From NCBI GenBank assembly GCA_963851045.1, contig CAWKNC010000001.1:1-64000 (forward strand): a DNA stretch of 64,000 bases, given 5' to 3'. Made by a program: the position numbers and the translations under genes. Source of the DNA: WHSW01 sp963851045 (GTDB lineage: Bacteria > Actinomycetota > Thermoleophilia > Solirubrobacterales > 70-9). Every line of letters begins with the position of its first letter. Positions within the stretch are counted from its first letter, which is position 1. The notes under the pieces were generated by a model. The model did no database searches. It was not told the DNA's origin and worked only from the letters and a program-made list of their open reading frames with translations. Below are positions 36,687-46,152 of this stretch, piece by piece.

Positions 36687-38288
36687 TTGCGCATACTGTC
36701 GTTGGTGCGAGCGTGGGCAGCAGGGCTGGCGTGCGTCGCGACGATCGTCGTCGGCGCGCTCTCGACGGCAACGGCCGCGCCCACCTCCCGCGCGCCGGAA
36801 CGGCCGAACGTCCTCGTCGTCCTCACCGACGATCAGACCGTCTCGCAGCTGACTCGCGAGACGATGCCGAAGACCCTCAAAGCGCTCGCCAACAAGGGAT
36901 CCTCGTTTACCAACAGCATCGTCTCAAGCCCGCTCTGCTGCCCTTCGCGCGCGGGCTTTCTCAGCGGCGAGTACCCGCACAACTCGGGCGTGTTCGATAA
37001 CGAGCCCGGATACGGCTCGCTGATCGACAAGAGTTCGATCCTGCCGTCGTGGCTGCAGGCGGCCGGCTATCGCACCGGCCACGTCGGGCGCTACCTCCTC
37101 AACTACGAGCGCGAGCAGGACACCGCCGGGGGTCTGACCTCGCCGCCAGGCCTCGACACATGGTTCGGGCTGGTCGGCTCGCAGACGCTCTACCAGGACG
37201 CCCCCTTTTCCGACAACGGGACGGCTGTTCAGACGGGGATGAACGTTCACGACTACTCGACGCGAGTGATCAACCGCGAGGCCGTTGAGTTCGTCAGCAC
37301 GGCCACCAGCGACCCGCGCCCGTTCTATCTGATGGTCTCCCACCTGGCACCGCACTCGAGCAACGTCGAGACCTCCGGTGACTGTGGCAAGGGCGGGATG
37401 CCCAAGCCCGAGGCCGACAGGCTGGGCAAGTTCGCCGACGAGAAGCTGCCGAAGCCGCCGTCGTTCGACGAGCGGGCGATGGGCGACAAGCCCCACTGGG
37501 TGCGCACCCGCCCGGGCCTCGGGCACACCCGGCGCGCCAACCTCAAGCTCGGCTGGCGCTGCGCGCTGGCGACGCTGCCGACCGTCGACCGCGGTGTCGG
37601 CCAGCTCGTCGCCGAGCTGCGCCGCCAGGGTCAGCTCGACAACACCGCGATCTTCTTCACCTCGGACAACGGCTACATGTTCGGCGAGCACCGGATCTTT
37701 CTCAACAAGGTCTATCCCTACGAGGAATCCGTGCGGGTGCCGCTGCTCGCCCGTGTCTCGCCGAAGCTGCTCGGCGGGCGGGGGAAAGCGCCGAGCGAGA
37801 TCTCGGCGCCCGTCAATCAGGTCGATCTGACAGCGACCATCCTCGACCTCGCGGGCGCGCAGCCATGCGCCGGTGGCGTCTGTCGAAAGCTCGACGGTCG
37901 TTCACTGCGCCCACTTCTGGCCGGTCGGAAGCCGGGCTGGAGCCGCGGGCGCGCGCTCTTGTTTCAGATCGGCCAGAACCGCACCTGCGGCCAGATTCCG
38001 GCCGAGCGTGGCCTCAACACCTTCTACGACGCGCTGCGCACCAAGCGCTACACCTACGTCGAGCTCAACCGAGTCGACAAGGAAACGGGTGTCTGCAACC
38101 GCCCCGAGTACGAGCTCTACGACCTCAAGCGCGACCCGTTTCAGCTGCGAAACATCGCGGCCAACCCGGCAAAGGGCCAGCGACCGTCGGCGGTTCAGGC
38201 GGGTCTCGCGACGCGGCTGAACTCGCTGAAGCAGTGCGCGGGGATCGCGGGACGCGACCCGGTTATCGCGGCGCCGTTCTGCGAGTAG
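36687..38288 (+). CDS. Exported sulfatase (type I, formylglycine-dependent)
   Basis: Sulfate ester hydrolase of the alkaline-phosphatase superfamily, about 533 residues. It has an N-terminal signal (AWAAGLACVATIVVGALSTA) and metal-binding RPNVLVVLTDDQ. The formylglycine motif C-x-P-x-R is present as SSPLCCPSRAGFLSGEYPHN. Later sites include FYLMVSHLAPHSS and FFTSDNGYMFGEHRIFLNK. I prefer the TTG at 36687, preceded by a ggggggt run about 9 bases upstream. The frame also has an ATG at 36636, which would put only 30 bases between it and csbD. With two sulfotransferases in the same window it could remodel sulfated polysaccharide; that link is inferred. Confidence 0.88.
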   Translation: MRILSLVRAWAAGLACVATIVVGALSTATAAPTSRAPERPNVLVVLTDDQTVSQLTRETMPKTLKALANKGSSFTNSIVSSPLCCPSRAGFLSGEYPHNSGVFDNEPGYGSLIDKSSILPSWLQAAGYRTGHVGRYLLNYEREQDTAGGLTSPPGLDTWFGLVGSQTLYQDAPFSDNGTAVQTGMNVHDYSTRVINREAVEFVSTATSDPRPFYLMVSHLAPHSSNVETSGDCGKGGMPKPEADRLGKFADEKLPKPPSFDERAMGDKPHWVRTRPGLGHTRRANLKLGWRCALATLPTVDRGVGQLVAELRRQGQLDNTAIFFTSDNGYMFGEHRIFLNKVYPYEESVRVPLLARVSPKLLGGRGKAPSEISAPVNQVDLTATILDLAGAQPCAGGVCRKLDGRSLRPLLAGRKPGWSRGRALLFQIGQNRTCGQIPAERGLNTFYDALRTKRYTYVELNRVDKETGVCNRPEYELYDLKRDPFQLRNIAANPAKGQRPSAVQAGLATRLNSLKQCAGIAGRDPVIAAPFCE

Positions 38289-38291
38289 CCG

Positions 38292-39461
<1,170 letters not shown>

Positions 39462-39588
39462 GCCCGCCTCCTCTATTACTCGGGCGGTGTGGAGTATAGG
39501 ACGATTATCCGCGGGCGGCCAGCAGGATCCCCTACCCGCAACGAAGCGCCGCAATCCGCTGGTGAGCTTGCGGCGTAACCTCTACGAC

Positions 39589-40584
39589 ATGGCAACGATC
39601 GAATCAGCGCCCGCCGCCGTCCGCGACGTCCAGGCGGGGGTGCCGGCGACGCAGGTCAGCCTCACCCGGGTCGGCGTCCACGGCGTCGAGAAGGTCATCC
39701 ACGTCGCCGGTCGCCTCTATTTCGCGGAGCTGCAGTGCATGGTCGATCTCGAGCCGCGCCAGGCCGGAGTCCACATGTCGCGCTTCGAGGAGATCGTCAA
39801 CGAGGCAATCGACGCGGTCATCCCGGTCGACACGCTTCGCGCCGAGGAGCTCGCAGCGCGAATCGCCGAGCAGGTTCGCGAACGACAGGACGGGATACGG
39901 GCGGAGGTGACGATCGCGGCCCGGTATCCGGAGACGGTGAAGACGCCGTCCTCGGGGCTCGACACACAGGAGATCTACACGCTGTTCGGCACCGCGGTGT
40001 CATCCGAGCGCGGCACCCGGACGCTCACCGGCGTCGAGGCGCACGGGATGACCGCCTGCCCGTGCGCGCAGGAGATGCTGGCGGGACGCTCTCGCGACCG
40101 ACTCGAGGCCGACGGCTTCACCGAGGAGCAGATCGAGCGCGTATTCGAGGCGGTCCCGGTCGCGACCCATAACCAGCGCGGGATCGGCTCGCTGCATCTC
40201 GGTCGACCGGAGGGAGTCGAGGCCGAGATCGACGCCCGCGACCTGCTGCACATCGTCGAGTCATCGATGAGCTCCGAGATCTACGAGCTGATGAAGCGCT
40301 CCGACGAGGCGGATGTGGTCGAGCGCGCGCATCGCAACCCACGCTTCGTCGAGGACGTGGTGCGCGAGATGATCCGCCAGGTCGCTGCGCGCTATCCGCA
40401 GCTACGTGAGGGCGGCTTCGTCCTCGCGCGCCAGGAGAACCTCGAGACGATCCACCGTCATTCGGTCGTCGCCGAGCGCTCCGGCGCGCTCGCGGAGATC
40501 TTCACCGAGCTCGAGACCGGCGAGCACAGCGCCCGCCACGTCACCCAGCGCGAGTGGCTCGAGGCTCCGTGCTCTGGCTCGTAG
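39589..40584 (+). CDS. folE2: GTP cyclohydrolase FolE2 (type IB)
   Basis: 331-residue enzyme that converts GTP to 7,8-dihydroneopterin triphosphate, the entry step for folate. Family signatures: VGVHGVEKVIHVAGRLYFAE near the start, the metal-site Cys in GVEAHGMTACPCAQEML, and ATHNQRGIGSLHLG. The ATG at 39589 gives the family-like start; the open frame upstream runs antisense to rpoD. FolE2 enzymes can use metals other than zinc and often replace FolE when zinc is scarce. The 3' end overlaps the convergent pgsA by 44 bases. Confidence 0.92.
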   Translation: MATIESAPAAVRDVQAGVPATQVSLTRVGVHGVEKVIHVAGRLYFAELQCMVDLEPRQAGVHMSRFEEIVNEAIDAVIPVDTLRAEELAARIAEQVRERQDGIRAEVTIAARYPETVKTPSSGLDTQEIYTLFGTAVSSERGTRTLTGVEAHGMTACPCAQEMLAGRSRDRLEADGFTEEQIERVFEAVPVATHNQRGIGSLHLGRPEGVEAEIDARDLLHIVESSMSSEIYELMKRSDEADVVERAHRNPRFVEDVVREMIRQVAARYPQLREGGFVLARQENLETIHRHSVVAERSGALAEIFTELETGEHSARHVTQREWLEAPCSGS

Positions 40585-41122
40585 CCTGAGCCGCCTCGTC
40601 GAGTCGCCGGCGCAGACCGAGAAAGTAGTCGGCACCTGAGATAAGGGTGACCGCGACCGCCGCGTAGAGCAGCAGGTCCGCCCAAAGCGGCGACGGATCG
40701 AACGCGATCAGAGCGATGATCGCCGCGATTTGCAACGCCGTCTTCACCTTGCCCATCCGCGACGCGTCGATTACGACCCCGCGCTCGGCGGCAATCGTTC
40801 GCAGACCCGTGACGGCGAGCTCGCGGGCGATGATCAGCATCGCCACCCAGGCAGCGAGCCGGTCGAGAGAAACCAGCGAAACCAGCGCCGCGATCACCAA
40901 CAGCTTGTCGGCGAGCGGGTCCATCAGCTTCCCGAACGTCGTCACCTGCTTGTTGCGCCGGGCGATGTAGCCGTCGAGCCCATCGGTCAACGCGGCCGCC
41001 GCGAAGACGATCGCCGCGATCACGTCGCCGTCGGGCGTTTCCTCGAGCAGCGCGACGACGAGCACCGGCACCGCGACGATGCGCAGCAGCGTGAGGATGT
41101 TGGGGGCGTTGAGAGGAACCAC
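40541..41122 (-). CDS. pgsA: CDP-diacylglycerol-glycerol-3-phosphate 3-phosphatidyltransferase
   Basis: 193-residue integral membrane enzyme making phosphatidylglycerol phosphate from CDP-diacylglycerol. The CDP-alcohol phosphatidyltransferase motif (D-G-x2-A-R-x8-G-x3-D-x3-D) is complete: TDGLDGYIARR, then TFGKLMDPLADK. It starts NAPNILTLLRIVAVPVLVVA as PgsA proteins do, and about six TM helices are visible. The 3' end overlaps folE2 on the other strand. Confidence 0.92.
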   Translation of the reverse strand: MVPLNAPNILTLLRIVAVPVLVVALLEETPDGDVIAAIVFAAAALTDGLDGYIARRNKQVTTFGKLMDPLADKLLVIAALVSLVSLDRLAAWVAMLIIARELAVTGLRTIAAERGVVIDASRMGKVKTALQIAAIIALIAFDPSPLWADLLLYAAVAVTLISGADYFLGLRRRLDEAAQATSQSTEPRATRAG

Positions 41123-41204
41123 GTGCGGGTGGGTGAGTATCGCGAGGCGTGGGAGCTTTGGCGGTCAGGGGGGCGGCGGTGTCGTACGGGGGCTTTCCCC
41201 TCTC

Positions 41205-42128
41205 ATGGACGGCAAACCCCCCGCGCGAGACCAATTGATCGCCAATATCGCCTCGCGCCAGCGCGGGCTGGTGACAAGACGGCAGCTGCTGGGCGCTTCC
41301 CTCACGGCAGCCGAAATCGACGGGCGTCTGGCAAGAGGCCAGCTTCACGCCATCCACCGCGGCGTCTTCACCGCCGGCACTCCCCTCCTCCTTCCGGGCG
41401 CGCGCGAGCTCGCCGCCGTCCTCGCCTGCCAACCGCACGCTTACGCGAGTCACCGCAGCGCCGCGCACCTCCTGGACCTCCTTTCACTGCCACCGAGGTC
41501 CGCCACGGTTGAGGTGAGCACCACCCGCGACGTCCGCCGCAGCGGCATCCGGATCCACCGAGCGGGCCGCTTCGATCCTTCCGAGGTCGGCGACGTAGAA
41601 GGGATCCCGTGCACCTCGCCGGCGCGGACGATCCTTGACCTAGCCGGTCGCCTCGACCCAGAGGAGCTCGAGCGCATCGTCGCCGAAGCGCACGCCCATC
41701 ACAAGACCACCACGCGAGAGCTCGCCACCCTCCTCGTCCGTCACCGCCATCGTCGCGGGGTCGCACCGCTGCGGGCGCTGATCGAGAGCGGCCGCGAGCC
41801 GAAGCGCACCCGCTCGAAGGCCGAGCGGCGCCTGCTCTCGCTCCTTCGCAAGCGCGGTCTCCCCGAGCCACGGACGAACGTGGTGGTCGGCGGACACGAG
41901 GTCGACCTGCTCTGGCCCGCACACCGGCTCATCGTGGAGTTCGACAGCTTTCGCTTCCACGCATCGCGCGGCGCGTTCGAGCGCGATCGGCGGCGCGACC
42001 AGGATCTCGCGGCGCGCGGCTACGTCGTGATCCGCGTCACCTGGCTTCAACTCACCCACGCGCGAGAAGCGGTCGTCGACCGGATCGCCGCAGCGATCAG
42101 CCTGCGCTCAGCTCACGCGCCCGCGTGA
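41205..42128 (+). CDS. AbiEi-like HTH plus DUF559 endonuclease-fold protein
   Basis: 307 residues from the ATG at 41205. The N-terminal part is a winged helix of AbiEi-antitoxin type (LIANIASRQRGLVTRRQLLG, LARGQLHAIHRGVFTAGTPL). The middle is the AbiEi C-like region (HRSAAHLLDLLSLPPRS ... SPARTILDLAGRLDPEELER). The C-terminal 100 residues are DUF559, a Vsr/PD-(D/E)XK-like nuclease fold: VVVGGHEVDLLWPAHRLIVE, then FDSFRFHASRGAFERDR. No AbiEii toxin gene is adjacent. Such stand-alone proteins are abundant in Thermoleophilia and related actinobacteria; their role is unknown. It overlaps the uracil-DNA glycosylase gene by 32 bases, 3' to 3'. Confidence 0.82.
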   Translation: MDGKPPARDQLIANIASRQRGLVTRRQLLGASLTAAEIDGRLARGQLHAIHRGVFTAGTPLLLPGARELAAVLACQPHAYASHRSAAHLLDLLSLPPRSATVEVSTTRDVRRSGIRIHRAGRFDPSEVGDVEGIPCTSPARTILDLAGRLDPEELERIVAEAHAHHKTTTRELATLLVRHRHRRGVAPLRALIESGREPKRTRSKAERRLLSLLRKRGLPEPRTNVVVGGHEVDLLWPAHRLIVEFDSFRFHASRGAFERDRRRDQDLAARGYVVIRVTWLQLTHAREAVVDRIAAAISLRSAHAPA

Positions 42129-42798
42129 ACACGGCGTCGAGCATCTCCTCTGTGAGCTTGCCAGTGAACGTGTTCTGCTGGGACACGTGGTAGGAGCCGA
42201 TGAGGCGGTACGGGCCCACCTCGGCCTCGGCGCCGTGGCCGAAGCGTGGCTTCGGGCTTGGGACCTCGTGCCCGAGCGTCCTCAGCGCTCGCAGCAGGCC
42301 GTCCCAAGCAAACGAGCCAAGCGCGACGAACACGCGGGCTCGGTCCAGCAGGCGTAGTTCCTCGTCGAGCCAGGGAAGGCAGGTGTCGCGCTCGATCGGC
42401 GTCGGCTTGTTGGCCGGCGGGGCGCAGCGAACGATCGCGTTGACCCAGGCGTCGGTGAGCTCGAGACCATCGTTGCGATCGATTGATTGCGGCTGGTTGG
42501 CGTAGCCGGCGCGATGAAGAGCCGCGTAGAGCCAGTCGCCTGAGCGGTCGCCGGTGAAGACCCGGCCGGTGCGATTACCTCCATGCGCCGCCGGTGCGAG
42601 ACCGACGACGATCAAGCGGGCGGCGGGATCGCCGAAGCCGGGCAACGGGCGCGCCCAGTACTCCTCGCCGCGATAGCGCTTTGGCGGATCGGCAGCGACG
42701 GCCTCGCGCCATTCGACGAGGCGCGGGCAGCGTCGACAGTTGCTGATGTGCTGCTCAAGGTCGCGCAGCGGCGCTTCGTTGCCGGACTTGTGGGTCAT
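42097..42798 (-). CDS. Uracil-DNA glycosylase, family 5 (UDGb)
   Basis: 233-residue base-excision repair enzyme. Motif A is VGLAPAAHGGNRTGRVFTGD, where GLAPAAHG replaces the GEAPG of family 4. The closing motif is GSYHVSQQNTFTGKLTEEML. Iron-sulfur cysteines are visible in ISNCRRCPRLVEWR, VRCAPP and DTCLPW. Family 5 enzymes remove uracil and other deaminated bases. I use the ATG at 42798; the frame runs on upstream into the next gene's antisense. Confidence 0.9.
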   Translation of the reverse strand: MTHKSGNEAPLRDLEQHISNCRRCPRLVEWREAVAADPPKRYRGEEYWARPLPGFGDPAARLIVVGLAPAAHGGNRTGRVFTGDRSGDWLYAALHRAGYANQPQSIDRNDGLELTDAWVNAIVRCAPPANKPTPIERDTCLPWLDEELRLLDRARVFVALGSFAWDGLLRALRTLGHEVPSPKPRFGHGAEAEVGPYRLIGSYHVSQQNTFTGKLTEEMLDAVFTRARELSAG

Positions 42799-42820
42799 CC
42801 TCCCCGGTAGGGTGCCGCGA

Positions 42821-43408
42821 ATGCCGAACTTGACGCGTCGCAGCCTTCTGGTGCTGGGCGGCACCGGGGCCGCCGGCCTCGCCGTGGCCGGCTGCACCGA
42901 TGAGGACGATCCCCGCGCCGAGGGCGGCGACGAGGCGGTCCTCCAGCGCGCAGCCGACGCCGAGGCTCAGATTGCGACGGTCTACGACTCGATCCGAGGC
43001 GACGGTGAGGAGGCCGCAGTTGGACGCCAGTTCGCCGAGGCGTCCGCAGCTCGCGCCACCGACCTCGAGAACCTCGGAGCTGGTGCCGCAAAGGCGAGCA
43101 CCTCGGCCGGCGCCTACCCGGAGGGTGCGATCGATGCCCAGGACTCAGCGATCGCCGCATATCGCGAGTGCGTGCGGCTGGGCTCGACGACCGAGATCCG
43201 CGCGGCCGGGATTCGGTTCCTTGCTCAGGTATCCGCCGAGCAGGCAACGGTGCGCGGGATCGCGGGCGACGAGCAAAGCCCGCGTGCGTTCGTCACCGGG
43301 CTCAAGGAAAAGCCCTACGTCGCCAGCGAAGACGACGAAGATGGCGACACCACCACCTCGACCACCTCGTCGTCGAGTACGTCCACCACGACGGAGGACG
43401 GCGGATGA
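42821..43408 (+). CDS. Tat-exported lipoprotein with ferritin-like (DUF4439) fold
   Basis: 195 residues. The N-terminus combines a twin-arginine signal and a lipobox (LTRRSLLVLGGTGAAGLAVA then GC). The body is helical with EAQIATVYDSIRGDGEEAA and FAEASAARATDLENLGAG, which resembles DUF4439 ferritin-like helical bundles. The C-terminus is a low-complexity Ser/Thr tail. No complete di-iron ligand set can be named. The next gene overlaps by four bases (ATGA), so both products probably act together outside the membrane. Confidence 0.7.
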   Translation: MPNLTRRSLLVLGGTGAAGLAVAGCTDEDDPRAEGGDEAVLQRAADAEAQIATVYDSIRGDGEEAAVGRQFAEASAARATDLENLGAGAAKASTSAGAYPEGAIDAQDSAIAAYRECVRLGSTTEIRAAGIRFLAQVSAEQATVRGIAGDEQSPRAFVTGLKEKPYVASEDDEDGDTTTSTTSSSSTSTTTEDGG

Positions 43409-44079
43409 GCGAGCTCGCCCACAGTCGCCGCGAGGCGCTGCGCCGCGGCGCCATCGCCGCCGGGGCCCTTGCCGCCGGCGGCCTGCTGCGCCCCGCGTTC
43501 GCGTCGGCGCAGGGAACGCAAAACGACGATCTGCGCGACTTCCTGGTCGAGGCCATCGGCCTCGAGCAGATCACGGCCCTCGCCTACGCGACGGCCGTCG
43601 ATCAAACGGACGCCGACGGCCGCCAGCTGCTGGTGGAGTTCCGCGATCAGGAGCAGGCGCACGCCAGCGCGCTGCGCTCGGCGCTCGAGTCGCTCGGCTT
43701 CGATCCGCCCGACGCGCCGGATTCGCCCGACGACGCGGGCGTCTTCGACGACATCGACGGCCTCTCAGACGAAGCGGCGACCGAGCTCAAGGAGCTGCTC
43801 GGGACCATCGCCGACGCGAGCGACGCCGACGGCTTTTTCGAGCTTCTCGCGGATCTCGAGGAGCGCCAGCTCTCCTACTACGTCGCCGACGCGCCGGGAC
43901 TCGACAGCTACGACCTCGCGACCACCTGCTCGGAGATCGCCGGCTGCCAGGCGGCCCATCTGGTCGTCCTGCGTGAGCAGCTCGGGGACTCGCCCGCCGA
44001 TGCGGCAGCCGCAGCGTCCGACGCGATCGACGCCGCCCCCGCGACCGACTCCGAGGCAAGCTCCGGAGACTCGGGTTGA
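43405..44079 (+). CDS. Tat-exported ferritin-like domain protein
   Basis: 224 residues. Tat signal SRREALRRGAIAAGALAAGG, then a ferritin-like four-helix domain: LVEAIGLEQITALAYATAVD, FRDQEQAHASALRSALESLG (E-x2-H pattern), FELLADLEERQLSYYVADAP, and a helix with EIAGCQAAHLVVLREQLG. The Glu/His positions could form a di-metal site. The C-terminus is Ala/Ser/Asp-rich. It is coupled by an ATGA overlap to the lipoprotein gene and by a TTGA overlap to the thioesterase gene. Confidence 0.78.
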   Translation: MSELAHSRREALRRGAIAAGALAAGGLLRPAFASAQGTQNDDLRDFLVEAIGLEQITALAYATAVDQTDADGRQLLVEFRDQEQAHASALRSALESLGFDPPDAPDSPDDAGVFDDIDGLSDEAATELKELLGTIADASDADGFFELLADLEERQLSYYVADAPGLDSYDLATTCSEIAGCQAAHLVVLREQLGDSPADAAAAASDAIDAAPATDSEASSGDSG

Positions 44080-44573
44080 GCTCAGAGCTCGAGCCGCGAC
44101 CCGTCGGGGACTCGAGCTCGGAGCTGATCCGCTGGATGGGCGTCCAGGACGCCAACACGGCGGGCTTCGTACACGGCGGGATAGTCATGAAGATCTGTGA
44201 CGAGGCCGCCGCTATCGCGGCGATCCGCCACTGCGGACTGCGCGTCGTCACGGCCGGCATGGACCGCATGACGTTCACCGAGCCGGTCCAGGTCGGAGAG
44301 CTGCTTCGCTGCCTCGCCTCGGTCAACGCGGCATGGCGAACCTCCATGGAGGTCGGCGTACGCGTCGAGGCCGAGAATCCGCGCACCGGCGAGGTCCGCC
44401 ACACCTCAACCGCCTACGTGACGATGGTCGGTCTCGACGATGGCGGTCGGCCGACGCCGGTTCCGCCCGCACTCGCCACGAGCGAGGACGAACAGCGCCG
44501 ACAGCGCGAGGCCGAGCTGCGCCGGGACAACCGGCTCGCCGAGCGCGACCAGATACTCGAAGAGCGCTCCTAG
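44076..44573 (+). CDS. Acyl-CoA thioesterase (hotdog fold)
   Basis: 165 residues, TTG start overlapping the previous stop. Hotdog domain of the cytosolic acyl-CoA hydrolase type: RWMGVQDANTAGFVHGGIVM, then KICDEAAAIAAIRHCGLRVV with the central helix Asp/Glu pair, and DRMTFTEPVQVGELLRC. It hydrolyses acyl-CoA to free fatty acid and CoA. The tail is charged (DEQRRQREAELRRDNRLAER). It ends a run of three overlapping genes although its function is not obviously linked to the ferritin-like pair. Confidence 0.85.
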   Translation: MSSELEPRPVGDSSSELIRWMGVQDANTAGFVHGGIVMKICDEAAAIAAIRHCGLRVVTAGMDRMTFTEPVQVGELLRCLASVNAAWRTSMEVGVRVEAENPRTGEVRHTSTAYVTMVGLDDGGRPTPVPPALATSEDEQRRQREAELRRDNRLAERDQILEERS

Positions 44574-44596
44574 CTCTACCCTGAGCGCTCCTCGCC

Positions 44597-45379
44597 ATGC
44601 CCGACGGCGCCTCAGATTCCCTCGCAAAGCTCGCGATCGTGCCCGCCTACAACGAGGCGGGGATGGTCGGCCGAGTCGTGCGCGATATTTACCGCCAGGC
44701 GCCGGGATTCGACGTCCTGGTCGTCGATGACGGCTCCAACGACGCGACCGCGGCCGAGGCGGAGGCCGAGGGCGCCATCGTCATCCGCCACCCGTACAAC
44801 CTCGGCATCGGTGGCGCCGTGCAGTCGGGCTATAAATACGCGCTGCGCCACGACTACGACGTCGCGGTTCAGGTCGACGGCGACGGTCAGCACAAGCCGG
44901 AGTACCTGCCGGAGATGCTGGAGGCGCTGCGGACCAAGGGCAAGAAGGCCGACATGGTCTACGGCAGCCGCTTTCGTGGAAACCCCGGATACAAGGTCCC
45001 CATCGGCCGCAGGGTCGGCAATCTGATCTTCGCGGGCGTCCTCACCGTTCTCACGCGCCAGCGGATCACCGACCCCACCTCGGGCTTTCGGATGACCAAC
45101 CGTCGCGGGATCGAGCTCTTCGCCCGCGACTACCCGCACGACTACCCCGAGGTCGAGGCGATCCTGATGCTCCACGCCAACCGGCTGCGCATCCACGAGG
45201 TGCAGGTGCGCATGAACGCCCGCGGCTTTGGCAAGAGCTCGATCGACTACCCCCGCAGCGCCTACTACATGGCGAAGGTGCTGCTGGCGCTGTTCGTCGG
45301 CCTCTTCCGCCGCCGTCCAACCCCGGTTGAGGCGACCGGCAAGGACGTCGCCGGCATCGGCCCCCCGAGATCTAAATGA
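44597..45379 (+). CDS. Glycosyltransferase family 2 (polyprenyl-phosphate mannose synthase-like)
   Basis: 260 residues, GT-A fold. Start region LAKLAIVPAYNEAGMVGRVV, nucleotide site LVVDDGSNDATAAEAEAEGA, the DxD region VQVDGDGQHKPEYLPEMLEA, and acceptor segment DPTSGFRMTNRRGIELFARD. It resembles enzymes that load a sugar onto polyprenyl phosphate. The following DUF2304 gene overlaps by four bases (ATGA), and this GT2-DUF2304 pairing is common in actinobacteria and Chloroflexota. Confidence 0.88.
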   Translation: MPDGASDSLAKLAIVPAYNEAGMVGRVVRDIYRQAPGFDVLVVDDGSNDATAAEAEAEGAIVIRHPYNLGIGGAVQSGYKYALRHDYDVAVQVDGDGQHKPEYLPEMLEALRTKGKKADMVYGSRFRGNPGYKVPIGRRVGNLIFAGVLTVLTRQRITDPTSGFRMTNRRGIELFARDYPHDYPEVEAILMLHANRLRIHEVQVRMNARGFGKSSIDYPRSAYYMAKVLLALFVGLFRRRPTPVEATGKDVAGIGPPRSK

Positions 45380-46152
45380 AGCGCCTGCTCACACTCACCG
45401 TGGCGTGCCTGCTGCTCTTCGCGGCGGTCGCCCATGCGGCGACCCTTCAGGTCACGTCGGAGGAGGCATCCGGTCCGGGCTCGCTCGGCGCGACGATCCT
45501 CGAGGCGGGGCCGGGCGACACGATCGAACTTCCGGCGGGCACCTTCCCGCTGACCGAGGGTGAGACCCTCACGTCTCAGCAGAACATCCTCCGCGGTGCG
45601 GGCGAGGACCTGACGACGATCATCCCGACCGGCGGCGGTGACGCTCTCACCGCGGCGAACGTCGTCGACGCCGCGGTCGCGGCACCGCAGAACCCCCAGG
45701 GGGCCAGCGGCGAGGACTCGCGGATCGAGACCAAGGCGCAGATCATCGCCCTCGTCGTCGTCCTCGCGATCTTCCTCTTGATTCTCGACCTCGTCCGCCG
45801 CCGCCGTCTCGTCGAGCGCTACGCGCTGCTGTGGATGGCCGCGGCCCTCGTCCTGCTCGTCCTCTCGATCTGGACGGGCGGGCTCGACGTGATCGCCAAC
45901 GCGATGGGAATCCAGGAGCCGGCGAACGCGATCTTCATCCTCGCCTTCGCGATGATCTTCCTGTTGTTGTTGAACTTCTCGGTCGCAACCTCGCGGCTTT
46001 CCGAGGAGACGAAGATCCTCGCCCAGGAGAGCGCGCGCCTCGAGCAGGAGCTGCGCGTCGCGCGCGGTGAGGCGGCTGGCCGCCCGGAGTCAGCCGCGAG
46101 CGCCGAGCAGGCGCAAAACGACGCGCCAGTAAGTACCGAGGGCGGCGGCTAG
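45376..46152 (+). CDS. DUF2304 membrane protein with an N-terminal secreted beta-helix-like segment
   Basis: 258 residues. Residues 1-21 are a signal sequence (LLTLTVACLLLFAAVAHAAT). Residues 25-80 look like the start of a parallel beta-helix/CSLREA repeat (GPGSLGATILEAGPGDTIEL, LTSQQNILRGAGEDLTTIIP). A linker follows, then DUF2304: TM helix IIALVVVLAIFLLILDLVRR, helix ALLWMAAALVLLVLSIWTGG and helix NAIFILAFAMIFLLLLNFSV, followed by the coiled-coil SRLSEETKILAQESARLEQE. DUF2304 proteins normally start right at the first helix and lack the exported segment. It probably works with the adjacent GT2; the 3' end overlaps the next, convergent gene by 63 bases. Confidence 0.75.
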   Translation: MKRLLTLTVACLLLFAAVAHAATLQVTSEEASGPGSLGATILEAGPGDTIELPAGTFPLTEGETLTSQQNILRGAGEDLTTIIPTGGGDALTAANVVDAAVAAPQNPQGASGEDSRIETKAQIIALVVVLAIFLLILDLVRRRRLVERYALLWMAAALVLLVLSIWTGGLDVIANAMGIQEPANAIFILAFAMIFLLLLNFSVATSRLSEETKILAQESARLEQELRVARGEAAGRPESAASAEQAQNDAPVSTEGGG

